Below the pieces are notes generated by a model. That model made no database searches, was not told the DNA's origin, and saw nothing but the letters and a program-made list of their open reading frames with translations. The translations under genes and the position numbers were made by a program. From Effrenium voratum (taxonomy: Eukaryota; Sar; Dinophyceae; Suessiales; Symbiodiniaceae), in contig CAUJNA010000186.1 of assembly GCA_963377175.1 (NCBI GenBank), forward strand, positions 150,001-214,000: DNA of 64,000 nt. Reading direction: 5' to 3'. Of this stretch, positions 32,203 to 42,999 are shown piece after piece (positions within the stretch are counted from its first letter, which is position 1; every line of letters starts with the position of its first letter).

Positions 32203-33546
32203 TACTCGAAGTGTGTGGAGAACGAGATCTGCCCTGGCTTTGTCAACTCTTCCCAAGAGTCGGCTGCGATGTTCCTCCAGAACGTCGCAAAGATCAGCGA
32301 GAGGATGCCGGAGACTGAGACAGGTGCCGATAATCTGCACTACATCGTTGACATGGTTAATCGTGCTTGCGAACTCTATCGAAACAACAAGATGGAAGAG
32401 TTCAACGCACAGGTCAACGAGGTCCGGGACGAAGTCAGCAAAGTCGTCATCCTGAATGATGAGACATGGGAAGGACTGAGGTGCCGGATATGTCCATCAT
32501 GTGCGACCGCGATCCCCACCTGCTTCTGCTTATGCCTGGAGTGCGAGGCACAACTGATCTCCATCGGAAGATACTACATTCACATCAAATCCGATGACGA
32601 GGAGGACAACCAAAACCCCAACGTCTCTGGAGATGCCAGGCGTGCACAGGAAGAAGCTAACCACGATGCGGCAGCACAGGAGGATGAGGACGAAGCGGAA
32701 GAAGTTCCGGGAGAAGATGACGACATGGACACGCAAGGATATACATCCGGCTATGCGTCAGAAGAAGAAGACGGCGGTTGGCATTACCGCGACACCGATC
32801 TGACGTCACGGGACATTATAAGTTCCCAACGGATGGCGATTTGCCTTGACGAGCCGCGTGAGGCTCAGTACATGGCAGGATTTATCGCACTCCAGCTGTC
32901 CAAGATGTGGGGGATGTTTGAAGGTGGTGAGGAGAGAACGATGAATGCCGGACTCGAAGGGAATCCGGGCTGCCCTTATCACAATGATTTCAGGAGGTAC
33001 CCCAACATCACTGAGCATGATCAGGAAGGTATACTTTTGCCATCAACAATAACGAAGATTTCTCAATCGGAGAATGTTCGGACAAGAGCCTTCCGATCGG
33101 TTGAGGAGCGTGACGAATATATTCGTATGATGGTGAACAAATGCGAGGGACTATACACATTCTACAAGCTGTGGATTGCAGCAAGAATCCTCGATGTCAC
33201 CAAGGAAGAAATGAAGCTCCTGGTCAAGGACCGAGTGCACCCGGTGGGTGATATTATTTTCAGATGTTTTGCACTTGCTTTCAACTGTAAGTATATATCA
33301 TTCGTGAGGGATGGCCTGAACCTTGGCAAACATGGTTACACGGTCAACGTGAGCGCCATCATCTCGGCCGTCGACCCGAACAAATGCGACACACCCCTGC
33401 TGGATTGGTGCCTTCGGAAAGGGCACTGGTTGCCAGAGGACTACAACAAGAAGTGTGTCCGGGCACGAGAAGCCCAGAAGAACTTGGACGAGGAGTTCCG
33501 CCGACGTACCCATAGGCTGTCCATTGGGGACAGGTATGCTTCGTGA
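32200..33546 (+). CDS. 3' ORF, C-terminal part with Cys cluster and acidic tract
   Basis: The frame becomes convincing at AYSKCVENEICPGFVNSS and runs to a TGA at 33546. It contains a Cys-rich motif (CRICPSCATAIPTCFCLCLEC, about 32480-32550) that could bind zinc. An acidic, probably disordered tract follows (about 32590-32790), and then a helical domain (ECEGLYTFYKLWIAARIL-like, PDKCDTPLLDWCLRKGHWL-like). No family was recognised. A conventional start codon is absent at the junction; the formal start is GTG at 32215. Confidence 0.65.
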   Translation, partial: AYSKCVENEICPGFVNSSQESAAMFLQNVAKISERMPETETGADNLHYIVDMVNRACELYRNNKMEEFNAQVNEVRDEVSKVVILNDETWEGLRCRICPSCATAIPTCFCLCLECEAQLISIGRYYIHIKSDDEEDNQNPNVSGDARRAQEEANHDAAAQEDEDEAEEVPGEDDDMDTQGYTSGYASEEEDGGWHYRDTDLTSRDIISSQRMAICLDEPREAQYMAGFIALQLSKMWGMFEGGEERTMNAGLEGNPGCPYHNDFRRYPNITEHDQEGILLPSTITKISQSENVRTRAFRSVEERDEYIRMMVNKCEGLYTFYKLWIAARILDVTKEEMKLLVKDRVHPVGDIIFRCFALAFNCKYISFVRDGLNLGKHGYTVNVSAIISAVDPNKCDTPLLDWCLRKGHWLPEDYNKKCVRAREAQKNLDEEFRRRTHRLSIGDRYAS

Positions 33547-34161
33547 AGATGATGATTGCGGTACGATGTGGGCCAGTCCCCATCTGTTACTTGCGTCACA
33601 TCGACACTGTTTCGGTGGAACGACTTATGTCATGATTTATATTCATGTGTCCAAGATGAATGGATGTGTACATGGTTACATATTCCGACGACTATGACGC
33701 TCTGGATATTCATGGATGGAATTATTACCTTATAGATGATATCTTTTCATTATTTATGCATTGTCCATGGTATCTGGAATGGCTATGATTTGCATTGATT
33801 ACTCACCGATGTTTCTTTGCCGGAGATATGCAGACCGATCACAAGCGGGCGCGCATGGTGGACATTTGTGGCCAACCCATTTATGGATGACAGCTGCGCG
33901 ATGCGCAAATGCGGCAGCTGGAATGTTCACTGGCGGTCAAGTGAAGTGGCCACAGTGTATTATATACACCTGCATATGGATGTGTGCTTCGATTGGAGGA
34001 TGAATGTTTCACTTTTCGTACAATCGAACCCGGCATGTTTCACAGCGAATGAACGGTGTAGTGATAGCAAGTAAAAGAATGCACGACACGATTTCGTAGT
34101 TGAAGCCGTGGCCAGTGGAACGTTTTGTGGTGTTTGGACCGCATGATGAACAATGCGACCC
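33547..34161 (+). other. 3' untranslated region of the copia element
   Basis: About 615 bp with no convincing frame. It contains one copy of the recurrent GGGCCAGTCCC motif at 33570-33580. Confidence 0.6.
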
Positions 34162-34171
34162 AAATGGGGGA
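34162..34171 (+). other. polypurine tract
   Basis: AAATGGGGGA directly abuts the TG of the right LTR, the expected position for plus-strand priming; one T interrupts the purines. Confidence 0.75.
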
Positions 34172-34518
34172 TGTTAAAACCCTCTAGGCCCCGTGCCGAA
34201 ATTGGGTAGCTGTTCTGAGGTCCTTGTTGGTGTTGCTTCCCAAGTTCCATTGATCGCCATTTGGCTCAAGACACAATTGAGGTTCAAGATCTGATGTGTG
34301 ACTGCGCACATACGTGACGGGCATTAAGAGCAAAACAACTGCTTGCGCTGCATTCGTCAGGACCACTGTCGTAACTATCATTCCTTCTTCCTTACAACGT
34401 TTACACGGGTTCGGCTATAACGGCATCGTCCGTATACACCTTTCTACGTGGTTGGTATTAAAGCTTGAGGGTTCGGTGCACAGCGTCCCACGGGACGTCA
34501 CCTTGCCGTCTCTTGACA
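34172..34518 (+). repeat. right LTR
   Basis: 347 bp, same ends as the left LTR and two differences from it. The spliced-leader-like segment is at 34256-34270. TTTCT follows at 34519-34523 as the second target duplication. Confidence 0.95.
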
Positions 34519-34699
34519 TTTCTCGTGAGTATGTTTCAACTTCAATTTCATGACCAGCAAAGGTATTGCAAGCACGCAGCTAAGTAATATTGTCCGTGGC
34601 CAAACACAGGGTGCAGGCGTGCAGCTAGGTTCGATGTCAGGAGATCGACAAAGGCCACAGGTGCGCAACTAAGTCCTGTTTGCGAATTATTCTACTTAT

Positions 34700-37600
34700 C
34701 ATCAGTCTTCTAATTCATTCTTATCATTCTTCCCAAAGGGACGGGTGACTTTTAGGGAATTCCAAATTCATGCTTGTTCTAATCGTTCTATTTCTTAGAC
34801 TTGCTCTAAGTCCTCGAACCACTCCAAAGGGACGGGTGCCTGTTTTGGAATTCAAGAGTCCTCTGTGCTAATTTTTCTACTTATCATCAGTCTTCTAATT
34901 ATGATTGTTCTTCCCAAAGGGACGGTGCCTTTGGGGAATTGCACCTTGGTTTTGCAATTTATACTACTTAGCATACCTCTTCCAACTAGTTTTTCTCATG
35001 AGTTCCAAAGGGATGACTTTGGGAATTCAATATTCGTGTTTGCTGGTTGTTTTTGTAAATTATTCTACTTATCATAATTCGCTTAATTCATTCTTAGCAT
35101 TCTTCCCAAAGGGACGGGTGACTTTTGGGGAAGTCCAAATATGGGTTGTTCTGTTCATTGTATATCTTAGACTTGCTCTAAGTCTTCGAACCACTCCCAA
35201 AGGACGGGTGCCTGTTTTGGAATTCAAGAGTCCTCTGTGCTAATTTTTCTACTTATCATCAGTCTTCTAGCTATAACTGTTTTTCCCAAAGGGACGGGTG
35301 CCTTTGGGAAATTGAAGGTTGTGTTTGCAAACTATTCTACTTGGCATACCTCTTCTAAGCATGATATGCAAAGGGACGGGTGACCTTTGTTGGGGAAGTC
35401 AAAATGTTGTTTGTTCTAATCATTTCTTAGACTTGCTCTAAGTCTTGGAACCACTCCCAAGGGGACGGGCGCTTTTTTTGGAATTCAAGAGTCGTCTGCG
35501 CTAATTGTTCTACTTATCATCAGTCTTCGAGCTATGATTGTTATTCCAAAAGGGACGGGGGCCTTTGAGGAATTGAAGATTGGTTTTGCATACCTCTTCT
35601 AAATAGTTTTCTCATGAGTTCCAACGGGACGGGTGCCTTCTGGGGAACTCAAGAGTCCTGATTGCTAAAGGTTCTACTTATCATCAGTCTCTAAGTGCAC
35701 TTGTTTTCCCAAAGGGACGGGTGCCTTTTGGGGTATTGTTTGTTCTAATCATTTTATTTCTTAGACTTGCTCTAAGTCTTGGAACCACTCCCAAAGGGAC
35801 GGGTGCTTTTTTGGAATTCAAGAGTCCTCTGTGCTAATTGTTCTACTTATCATCAGTCTTCTAACTATAACTGTTATTCCCAAAGGGACGGTGCCTTTGG
35901 GGAATTGAAGATTGTTTTTCAAAATATTCTACTTAGCATCCCTCTTCCAACTAGTATTTTCTCATGAGTTCCAAAGGGATGACTTTGGGAATTCAATATT
36001 CGTGTTTGCTGGTGGTTTTTGTAAAATATTCTACTTATCATAACTCTTCTAATGCATTCTTATCATTCTTCCCAAAGGGGCGGGTGTCTTTTCGGGAATT
36101 CCACATGCATGCTTGTTCTATTCATTGTAATTCTTAGACTTGCCCTAAGTATTCGAACCACTCCCAAAGGGACGGGTGCCTGTTTTGGAATTCAAGAGTC
36201 CTCTGCGCTAATTGTTCTACTTATCATCAGTCTTCTAGCTATAACTGTTATTCCCAAAGCGACGGGTGCCTTTGGGAAATTGAAGGTTGTGTTTGCAAAC
36301 TATTCTACTTAGCATACCTCTTCCAAGCATTTTTCTCAAGAGTTCCAAAGGGATGAGTTTGGGGAATTCAATATTCATGTTTGCTGGCTGTTTTTGTAAA
36401 TTATTCTACTTATCATAATTCTTCTATTTCATTCTCATCATTCTTCCCAAAGGGACGGGTGACTTTTGTGGAAATCCAAATATTGTTTGTTCTATTCATT
36501 GTATATCTTAGACTTGCTCTAAGTCTTCGAACCGCTCCCAAAGACACAGGTGCCTTTTGGGAATTCAAGAGTCCTCTGTGCTAATTGTTCTAGTTTTCAT
36601 CAGTCTTCTAGCTACAATTGTTATTCTCAAAGGGGCGGGCGCCTTTGGGGAATTGAAGATTGTGATTGCAAATTATACAACTTAGCATCCCTCTTCCAAC
36701 TAGTTTTTCTCATGAGTTCCAAAGGGATGACTTTGGGAATTCAATGTTCATGTTTGCTGGTTGTTTTTGTAAAATATTCCACTTATCATAACTCTTCTAA
36801 TTCGTTCTTCTCGTTTTTCACAAAGGGACGGGTGTCTGTTGGGGAATTCCAGATTCATGCTTGTTCTATTCATTTTATTTCTTAGACTTGCTCTAAGTAT
36901 TCGAACCACTCCCAAAGGGACGGGTGCCTGTTTTGGAATTCAAGAGTCCTCTGTGCTAATTGTTCTACTTATCATCAGTCTTCTAGCTATAATTGTTATT
37001 CCAAAAACAACGGGTGCCTTTGGGAAATTGAAGATTGTGTTGGCAAACTATTCTACTTAGCATACCTCTTCTAAGTATTTTTCGCATGAATTCCAACGCC
37101 TTCTGGGGAACTCAAGAGTCCTGATTGCTAATTGTTCTACTTATCATGAGTCTCTAAGTGCACTTGTTTTCCCAAAGGGGCGGGTGCCTTTGGGGATGGA
37201 ATATTCATGTTTGTTAACTATTCTGCTTATCATAACTCTCCTAGTTCTTCTGCAAAGGGACGGGTCACTTTTGGGGAAGTCCAAATTAATTGTTGTTCTA
37301 AACATTGTGTCTTATACTTGCTCTCAGTATTCGAACCACTGCCAAAAGGGGCGGGTGCCTCGTAGGGAATTCAATAGTCCTGTTTGCCAATTATCATCAG
37401 TCTTCAAGCTATACTTGTTATTCCCAAAGGGGCGGGCGCCTTTGGGGAATTGAAGATTGTGTTTGCAAATTATACTACTTAGCATCCCTCTTCTAACTAG
37501 ATTTACTCATGAGTTCCAAAAAGATGACTTTGGGGAATTCAATAATCATGTTTGCTGGTGGTTTTGTAAATTATTCTACTTATCATAACTCTTCTAATTC

Positions 37601-38990
37601 GTTCTTAGCGTTTTCCCAAAGGGCCGGGTGTCTTTTCGGGAAGTCAATTTTTCTAATCATTTTATTTCTTAGACTTGCTCTAAGTATTCCAACCACTGCC
37701 AGAGAGGCGGGTGGCTTGTTGGGAATTCAAGAGTCCTCTGTGCTAATTGTTGTACTTATCATCAGTCTTCTAAATATAATTGTTCTTCCTGAAGGGGGTG
37801 CCTTTGGGGAATTGAAGATTGCTTTTGCGCAAATTATTCTACTTAGCATACATCTTCTTATTCTGTTTCTCAAAATTTTCAAATGGACGGGCGACTGTTG
37901 GAGGAATTCCAAATTAATGTTTGCGCTAATCATTGTGTGTCTTATAATTGCTCTAAGTGTTCGATCCACCCCCAAAGGGACGGGTGCCGTTTGTGGAATT
38001 CAAAAGTCCTGTGTGCTAAGTATTCTACTTGTAATCCGTCCTCTAAATACAAATGCTAGTCTCAAAGGGACGGGTGCGTTTTGGGAATTGAAGATTGATT
38101 TTGCAAATTGTCATACTTATCATAACTCTTCCAATTAATTCTCCTCATTACTCCCAACGGGTGCCTGTAGGGGACTTGCAGATTCATGCTTGTTCTCATC
38201 CTTCTTTGTCTTTTCATTGCTCTGAGTATTCGGACCACTCCCAAAGGGACGGGCGCCTGCTTTGGAATTCAAGAGTCCTCTGTGCTAATTTGTCTACTTA
38301 ACATCAGTCTTCTAGCTATAATTGTTATCCTCAAAGGGATGGGTGCCTTTGGGGAATTGAAGATTGTGTTGTGCAAATTATTCTGCTTATTCCTAACTCG
38401 TCTAGTTAATTATTCTCATTATTCCAAAGGGACGGGTGCTTTTGGGGACTTGCACATTCATGTTTGTTCTAATCATTCTATGTCTTTTAATTGCTTTAAG
38501 TATTCGGACCACTCCCAAAGGGACAGGTGCTTTTTGGGAACTCCAGGCCAGTCTTTCACCAAGGGACGGGAGCAGTTTGGCGAATTCCAGAATCATGTGT
38601 TTTCTAGTCATCCTTCGTCTGCTTCCCAAAGGGACGGTTGCCTTTTGTGGAATTTCAGATTCAAAACTGCTCTAGTTATTCTATGCCTTTTTGGGGAAAC
38701 CAGGTTCATGCTTCTTGTAACTTGTTTTTGTGGATTTCCAGGCTCTTCTGTTCTGATTTCTAAGTGTTCCCAACGGCACGGGCGTGCGGCACGGGTCCCT
38801 TCTGTGGAATTTCAGATTAATGGTTGCTCCCATGATGCAAATTATGTTTTTCCTTCTATGTATTCCCAAAGGGACGGGTGACCCGCGCCTTGAGGAATTC
38901 CAATTCCAGAGTCATGTGTGTGTGTTCTAATTATTTCTAACTACCCAAATTATTCTTACAATTCTTAAAGGATCGGGTACTTCTTGAGAA
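34700..38990. repeat. satellite of ~92-bp monomers with four-monomer higher-order period
   Basis: About 45 degenerate monomers carry the core CCCAAAGGGACGGGTGCCTT followed by TTGGGGAATTC and pyrimidine-rich arms such as TCTACTTATCATCAGTCTTC. Distinct monomer types recur in fixed order. For example, the type preceded by ATTCTTCCC and followed by GACTTTT recurs at about 34731, 35104, 36072, 36446 and 36820, and several of these steps are about 373-377 bp, equal to four monomers. The later part (37250-38990) is more decayed. Hydrophobic frames (LLIISLL type) reflect the repeat and are not genes. Confidence 0.85.
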
Positions 38991-39069
38991 ATTCAAGATC
39001 CTTGTTTCCTAACTATTATACTCATTATACGTGTTTTGCTTTTGCTGTTTCAAAGTATTTAAATTCTTC

Positions 39070-39960
39070 CAAGGTGAATTCCAATAATTCCAATAACTGC
39101 AATAATTGGAGGTCCCGGATGTTGCAAATATTGCAATTATTGGAGTTCAATTCCAATAACTGCAATAGTTGCCATAATTGGAGGTCCCGGATTTTGCAAT
39201 TATTGCAATTATTGGAATTCAATTCCAATAATTGCAATAATTGCAATATTTGGGGGTCCCGGATTTTGCAATTATTACAATCATTGGAATTAGTCGGCCC
39301 GGCTTTGAGGCAATCTGGTATTTGGAGGTCCCCCGGATTTTGCAAGTCTTGCAATTATTGGAATTAGGCGGCCCGGCTTTGAGGCCAACTATGGGATCAA
39401 TTGATTATTGCAATTATGGCAAGTATTGCAATTATTGGAATTCAATTCCAATAACTGCAAGAATTGCAATATTCGGAGGTCCCGGATTTTGCAATTATTG
39501 CAATTATTGGAATTGAATTCCAATCATTGCAATACTTGCAGTATTTGGAGGTCCCGGATTTTGCAAGTATTGCAGTTATTGGCAATTATTGCAATTGTTG
39601 GAATTAGTCGGCCCGGCTTTGAGGCCAAATCTGGGATCAATTAACAATTGCAATTCTTGCAATTGTTGCAACTATTGGAATTCAATTCCAATAGTTGCAA
39701 TAGTTGCAACATGTTCAGGTCCCGAATTTTGCAATTATTGCAACTATTGGAATTATTGGAATTGAATTCCAATAATGCAATAATTGCAAAATCCGGTACA
39801 TCCGAATATTGGAAATATTGCAATTATTGGAATTGAATTCCAATAATTGCAATAATTTGCAAAATCCGGGACCTCCGAACTTTGGAATTATTGCAAGTAT
39901 TGGAATTGAGTTCCAATAATTGCAATAATTGAAATAATTGCAATAATTAATTGATGCCAG
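39070..39960. repeat. array of ~72-bp palindromic units (left block)
   Basis: Units of the form GGTCCCGGATTTTGCAA, ATTATTGCAATTATTGG, AATTGAATTCC and the reverse complements of these arms. Each unit is a near-perfect palindrome centred on GGAATTNAATTCC and could extrude a cruciform. Some copies are separated by an AGTCGGCCCGGCTTTGAGGC spacer. Asn/Cys-rich frames on both strands are artefacts. Confidence 0.85.
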
Positions 39961-39994
39961 ATTTTACCTCAAAGCCGGTCCGACTACTTCCAAT

Positions 39995-40043
39995 CCCGTT
40001 AGGATTCATATCCGGGAGCCTCGTTTTTAGCATCAAGCAGCCT
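39995..40043 (+). repeat. 49-bp terminal direct repeat, left
   Basis: Pairs with 44637-44685. The differences are a C/T, a small indel in a T-run and a terminal C/G. Confidence 0.7.
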
Positions 40044-40229
40044 GTGAGAAAAGGTTGCTGCCCTGGACAAGGGTTATGAGCCCAAAGCCTTGAGGCCGAT
40101 GGATGCGGGCATGAGGCGGCGGAGGTCGCAGAGCATGGACCCGGGGGTCTTGGTGAGGTGGAACTTCGGAGATGCTGGGCGGCAAGAACATCAGCAGAGG
40201 GTGGAGTTAAATCCTTTCTCGGGCGGCGG

Positions 40230-41107
40230 AGGCGGAGTTGAACGCCATGAGGCCTGCTGGCCTGCCCAAGGTCCCGGACACCGTAAGCGGGCAGAAGGTC
40301 AGGCAGGACATCGACGAGGAGGGTGCCGGAGACGCTCCTGCGGGAGATCTTCCAGGGCGAGGAGTTGGTAGCCACCCGGAAGCTGCTGGGAGAACCAGGA
40401 ATGAGGAGTTCTGGAGTGAGGTGAAAAGGGATTTGATCGCGGACCTGGAGAATGCCGGGGCGGCGGAGGCAGCCAATGGTGGAGAACAGGGTCCGCGGGA
40501 AGGAAGGCGAGGTACTACATGGAAATGGGAGGGAGCTGCTGCAAGGAGCTGATACGCCACCTGGTGATGGACGTGGATCGTCAAAAGATGGCCCGGGTAG
40601 ACCCGGAAAGAGAAGGAGGCCTTCCACGAGCTCTACGGCCAGGCGAGGACCAAGGAGACAGACCAGTTCCGAGGCCAAGTGATGCGAGGGATTGGCATGG
40701 TGCGGCAAGATCAGTTTGGACTGGAATGGGATGCCGCGGTGAGGAGGTCAGGAATCCTTGTTGATGGATCTGGTGGGGATGCATCGAGGAGGTGGACATG
40801 GGCCGGAAATACGGTGTGGGTTCCGGAACGAGCCCAACGTGCAGACGAGGATGACGAACTGATCGGGGAGATGGACTTGGCGGAAAACATGGAGAGGAAC
40901 TACGGATTGGCGTGCCACAAGCTGCAGGGAATGGAGAAGCAGCGTGAGTACCTCTTCGGGGTGATCAAGAACCTGAGAGGAGAAGTGAGGAAATGGCAGG
41001 AGAGTACGTGGTTCTGGAAGAAGAGGTACGAGCAGGCTGAACAGGAGAAGTTCGAGACGCCTGCCGCGGAGGTGTTTGAGACGCCGATTGCCACGGCCAT
41101 CGTTTAG
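40230..41107 (+). pseudogene. gag-like remnant of the decayed retroelement
   Basis: Several frames in succession are protein-like: PAGLPKVPDTVSGQKVRQDI, then NEEFWSEVKRDLIADLENAG, then from 40679 a 142-codon frame with a helical charged end (QREYLFGVIKNLRGEVRKW, ESTWFWKKRYEQAEQEKF). The position upstream of protease suggests gag. Further gag-like codons appear at 41466-41687 (RLYEVWLKSTPLERLQIVTL). Confidence 0.45.
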
Positions 41108-42039
41108 GAACCACCTCCACCTCCGGAGGTGGTGAGGCCTACATCGCGGACGGTGAGTCCGCCGAGGGCAAGACGAGGAGGGAGAGGTGGACGCCAGGTC
41201 AAACCAAGGTTCCGGATGGAGATCCGGGAGCGGTAGCAGGAAGGATGGCAGGCAAGGTGGGATGACCAACAGCCGGACGCGAACGGCTGGTGGTATCGGA
41301 ACTGGAGTGGGATGTGGAACTACTGGGACGGCTCGGACCAGAACCCGAAGGCGGAGACCAGCAAATAGACCAGCTTGAGACGGGGGTTGCTGGGGCAAAG
41401 GTAGAACTCCCAGAGCTGGCCACGATCATTCCCCTCTCACTCTGCTGGCGCTGGTTGCCCCGCAGATGCAGGACCTGTCTCAAGGAGCCGCAGAGTGGTG
41501 GGTCGGCGCGATGGAGGAAGCGAAGAGGCTCTACGAGGTGTGGCTGAAGAGCACGCCGCTGGAGAGACTGCAGATCGTGACGCTTCTATTGCGAGCGATA
41601 CCGGAGGAGATCAAGAAGGAGCTCATCTCTTCCAGAGATATCAGCAGTACTGCGGTACTGTACCGGCTGCGGGAGAGAGGACCTTGATCCTCAGGAAGCT
41701 CACGGATCTGGGTGGAGGAGGTATTACATGAGGGCCCAGGAGATTGGAGCTTCGTTGCCGGATCCCACCTTGCTGGCCTGGAGAAGGTGACGATGTTGGT
41801 GAATCGAGCTTGCTGGGGTTGGATACCACTCCCTCGGTACACGGTATCTGGAGCTACGGAGCTTGTTGTTGGCGGAGATGGACACAGCGAGGTTGATGAA
41901 CTCGGAGCCAGCCAAGGTGAAAGGAGTCTACTTCGGCGGCGGTGCCTTCTACCGGTGGTGGATCTGGTGGGGGAACGGGGGAGCTGCTGGTTGAAGCGGC
42001 ACGTTGCTGAGATCGCTGAGGACGCCCTCAACGAAGGCA

Positions 42040-42180
42040 ATGGCGGTCATCAAGGAGATGAACGTGGTGACGGTGGATAAAGGCCTGCTGGATGGTGGAG
42101 CCACGCATGCTCTACGGAAGTGTAAGGATATGGAGGAGTGGAACGCGGCAACCCCGACGCAGGTGATCTTGGCGGAGGAT
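42040..42180 (+). pseudogene. aspartic protease remnant
   Basis: GLLDGGATHALRKCKDMEEW followed by TQVILAEDD resembles the protease of dinoflagellate copia elements, in which DSGATH is the active-site loop. Here it is D-G-G-A-T-H, one residue away from the consensus. Confidence 0.55.
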
Positions 42181-42628
42181 GACGTTGATCACGCTGGAGG
42201 ACATCCAGCCGATTGTGCCCATGCGTGTCCTGACCCTGATAAGGTACAAGGTGGAATGGAAACAGGAGGTGGAGATGGTTGACAGCTGTCCAATGGTGGA
42301 GGCAAGGGTGGCCCTGGACCTCATCGACGAGATGGAGATCATGGACGAGAAACATGCGATGAGCTTGGCTACGATGAAGATGCCGATGGAGGAGCTGAAA
42401 GATCAAGAGTTGGCGATGACGAGGGCTCTGAAGGAGAATTGGTCAGGTGTGCCGGACGAGATCATCGGCAGGGTGATCCCGGACATGGAGGTGGATGGGG
42501 AGGCCATTGACCCGGGACAGGGCCTTCTTAGACCGCAGGTGTTTGCGTACCTGCTCAAGCTGGCGAGGACCGGTAAGGTCAAGGCAATCCTGGGTGGCCT
42601 CGACGTTGCGCGTCGAGGGGGAGAATGA
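42180..42628 (+). pseudogene. pre-RT region remnant
   Basis: A 149-codon frame ends VFAYLLKLARTGKVKAILGG and then decays. In dinoflagellate elements I recall, a comparable segment continues into a PPC-type motif, which is lost here. This is recall rather than a search. Confidence 0.4.
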
Positions 42629-42999
42629 GGGAACGAGAGATGGTGGCTTTTTGGAACAGCTGCATGGGAACCTCACTACGTGGGTGGCGGAGGAGATGGA
42701 GATCCTGGACGGCGTGAATGAAGGCCAAGAATGGTGGTTGCCCGTGGTCAGGCAGGGCGTGCGAGAAAAGAACGAGCTGGAGGTGAAGCTCAGGCAGGTG
42801 AAAGTGGAGGAAACGGACCGCCTGGAGGAGGAATTGTGGGTCACAGAGACCGTTGGTATGAGGAGGTGCGGTCAGAGCTGCAAGAGTGGGTTGCTCCAGC
42901 GAAAAAGGAGTACGTCGCCATGACGGAAGACCTCAAAGCGGTCAGACCGGTGAAGAGGAAGGAGATTGACGAGCCGCCGGGGGTGGTGGAGTTTCTGCC

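Larger units (their letters stand above)
16476..34518 (+). mobile_element. complete 18,043-bp Ty1/copia LTR retrotransposon
   Basis: LTRs of 346 and 347 bp begin TGTTAAAACC and end CTCTTGACA. They are flanked by a TTTCT duplication and differ by one C/T transition and one single-A indel. A PBS-like site follows the left LTR and a purine tract precedes the right one. The interior encodes, in order, a coiled-coil/capsid/CCCH Gag, protease, integrase, reverse transcriptase with YVDD, and RNase H. Integrase before RT is the Ty1/copia order. Beyond pol lie a methyltransferase-like segment and a further 6.6 kb of coding sequence ending in a Tpt1/KptA-like domain, which is not typical of the family. 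The coding sequence is interrupted only by -1 frame steps. The near-identical LTRs indicate recent insertion. Confidence 0.95.

Noticed and set aside
34865..38881. Many hydrophobic plus-strand frames (LLIISLL type) resembling membrane proteins
   Set aside because: They are in-register readings of the 92-bp satellite, repeat in several frames and have no start or domain.
38984..39836. Asn/Cys-rich frames on both strands (NSNNCNN type)
   Set aside because: They are translations of palindromic AATTGCAATAATT units, and the same peptide appears on both strands.
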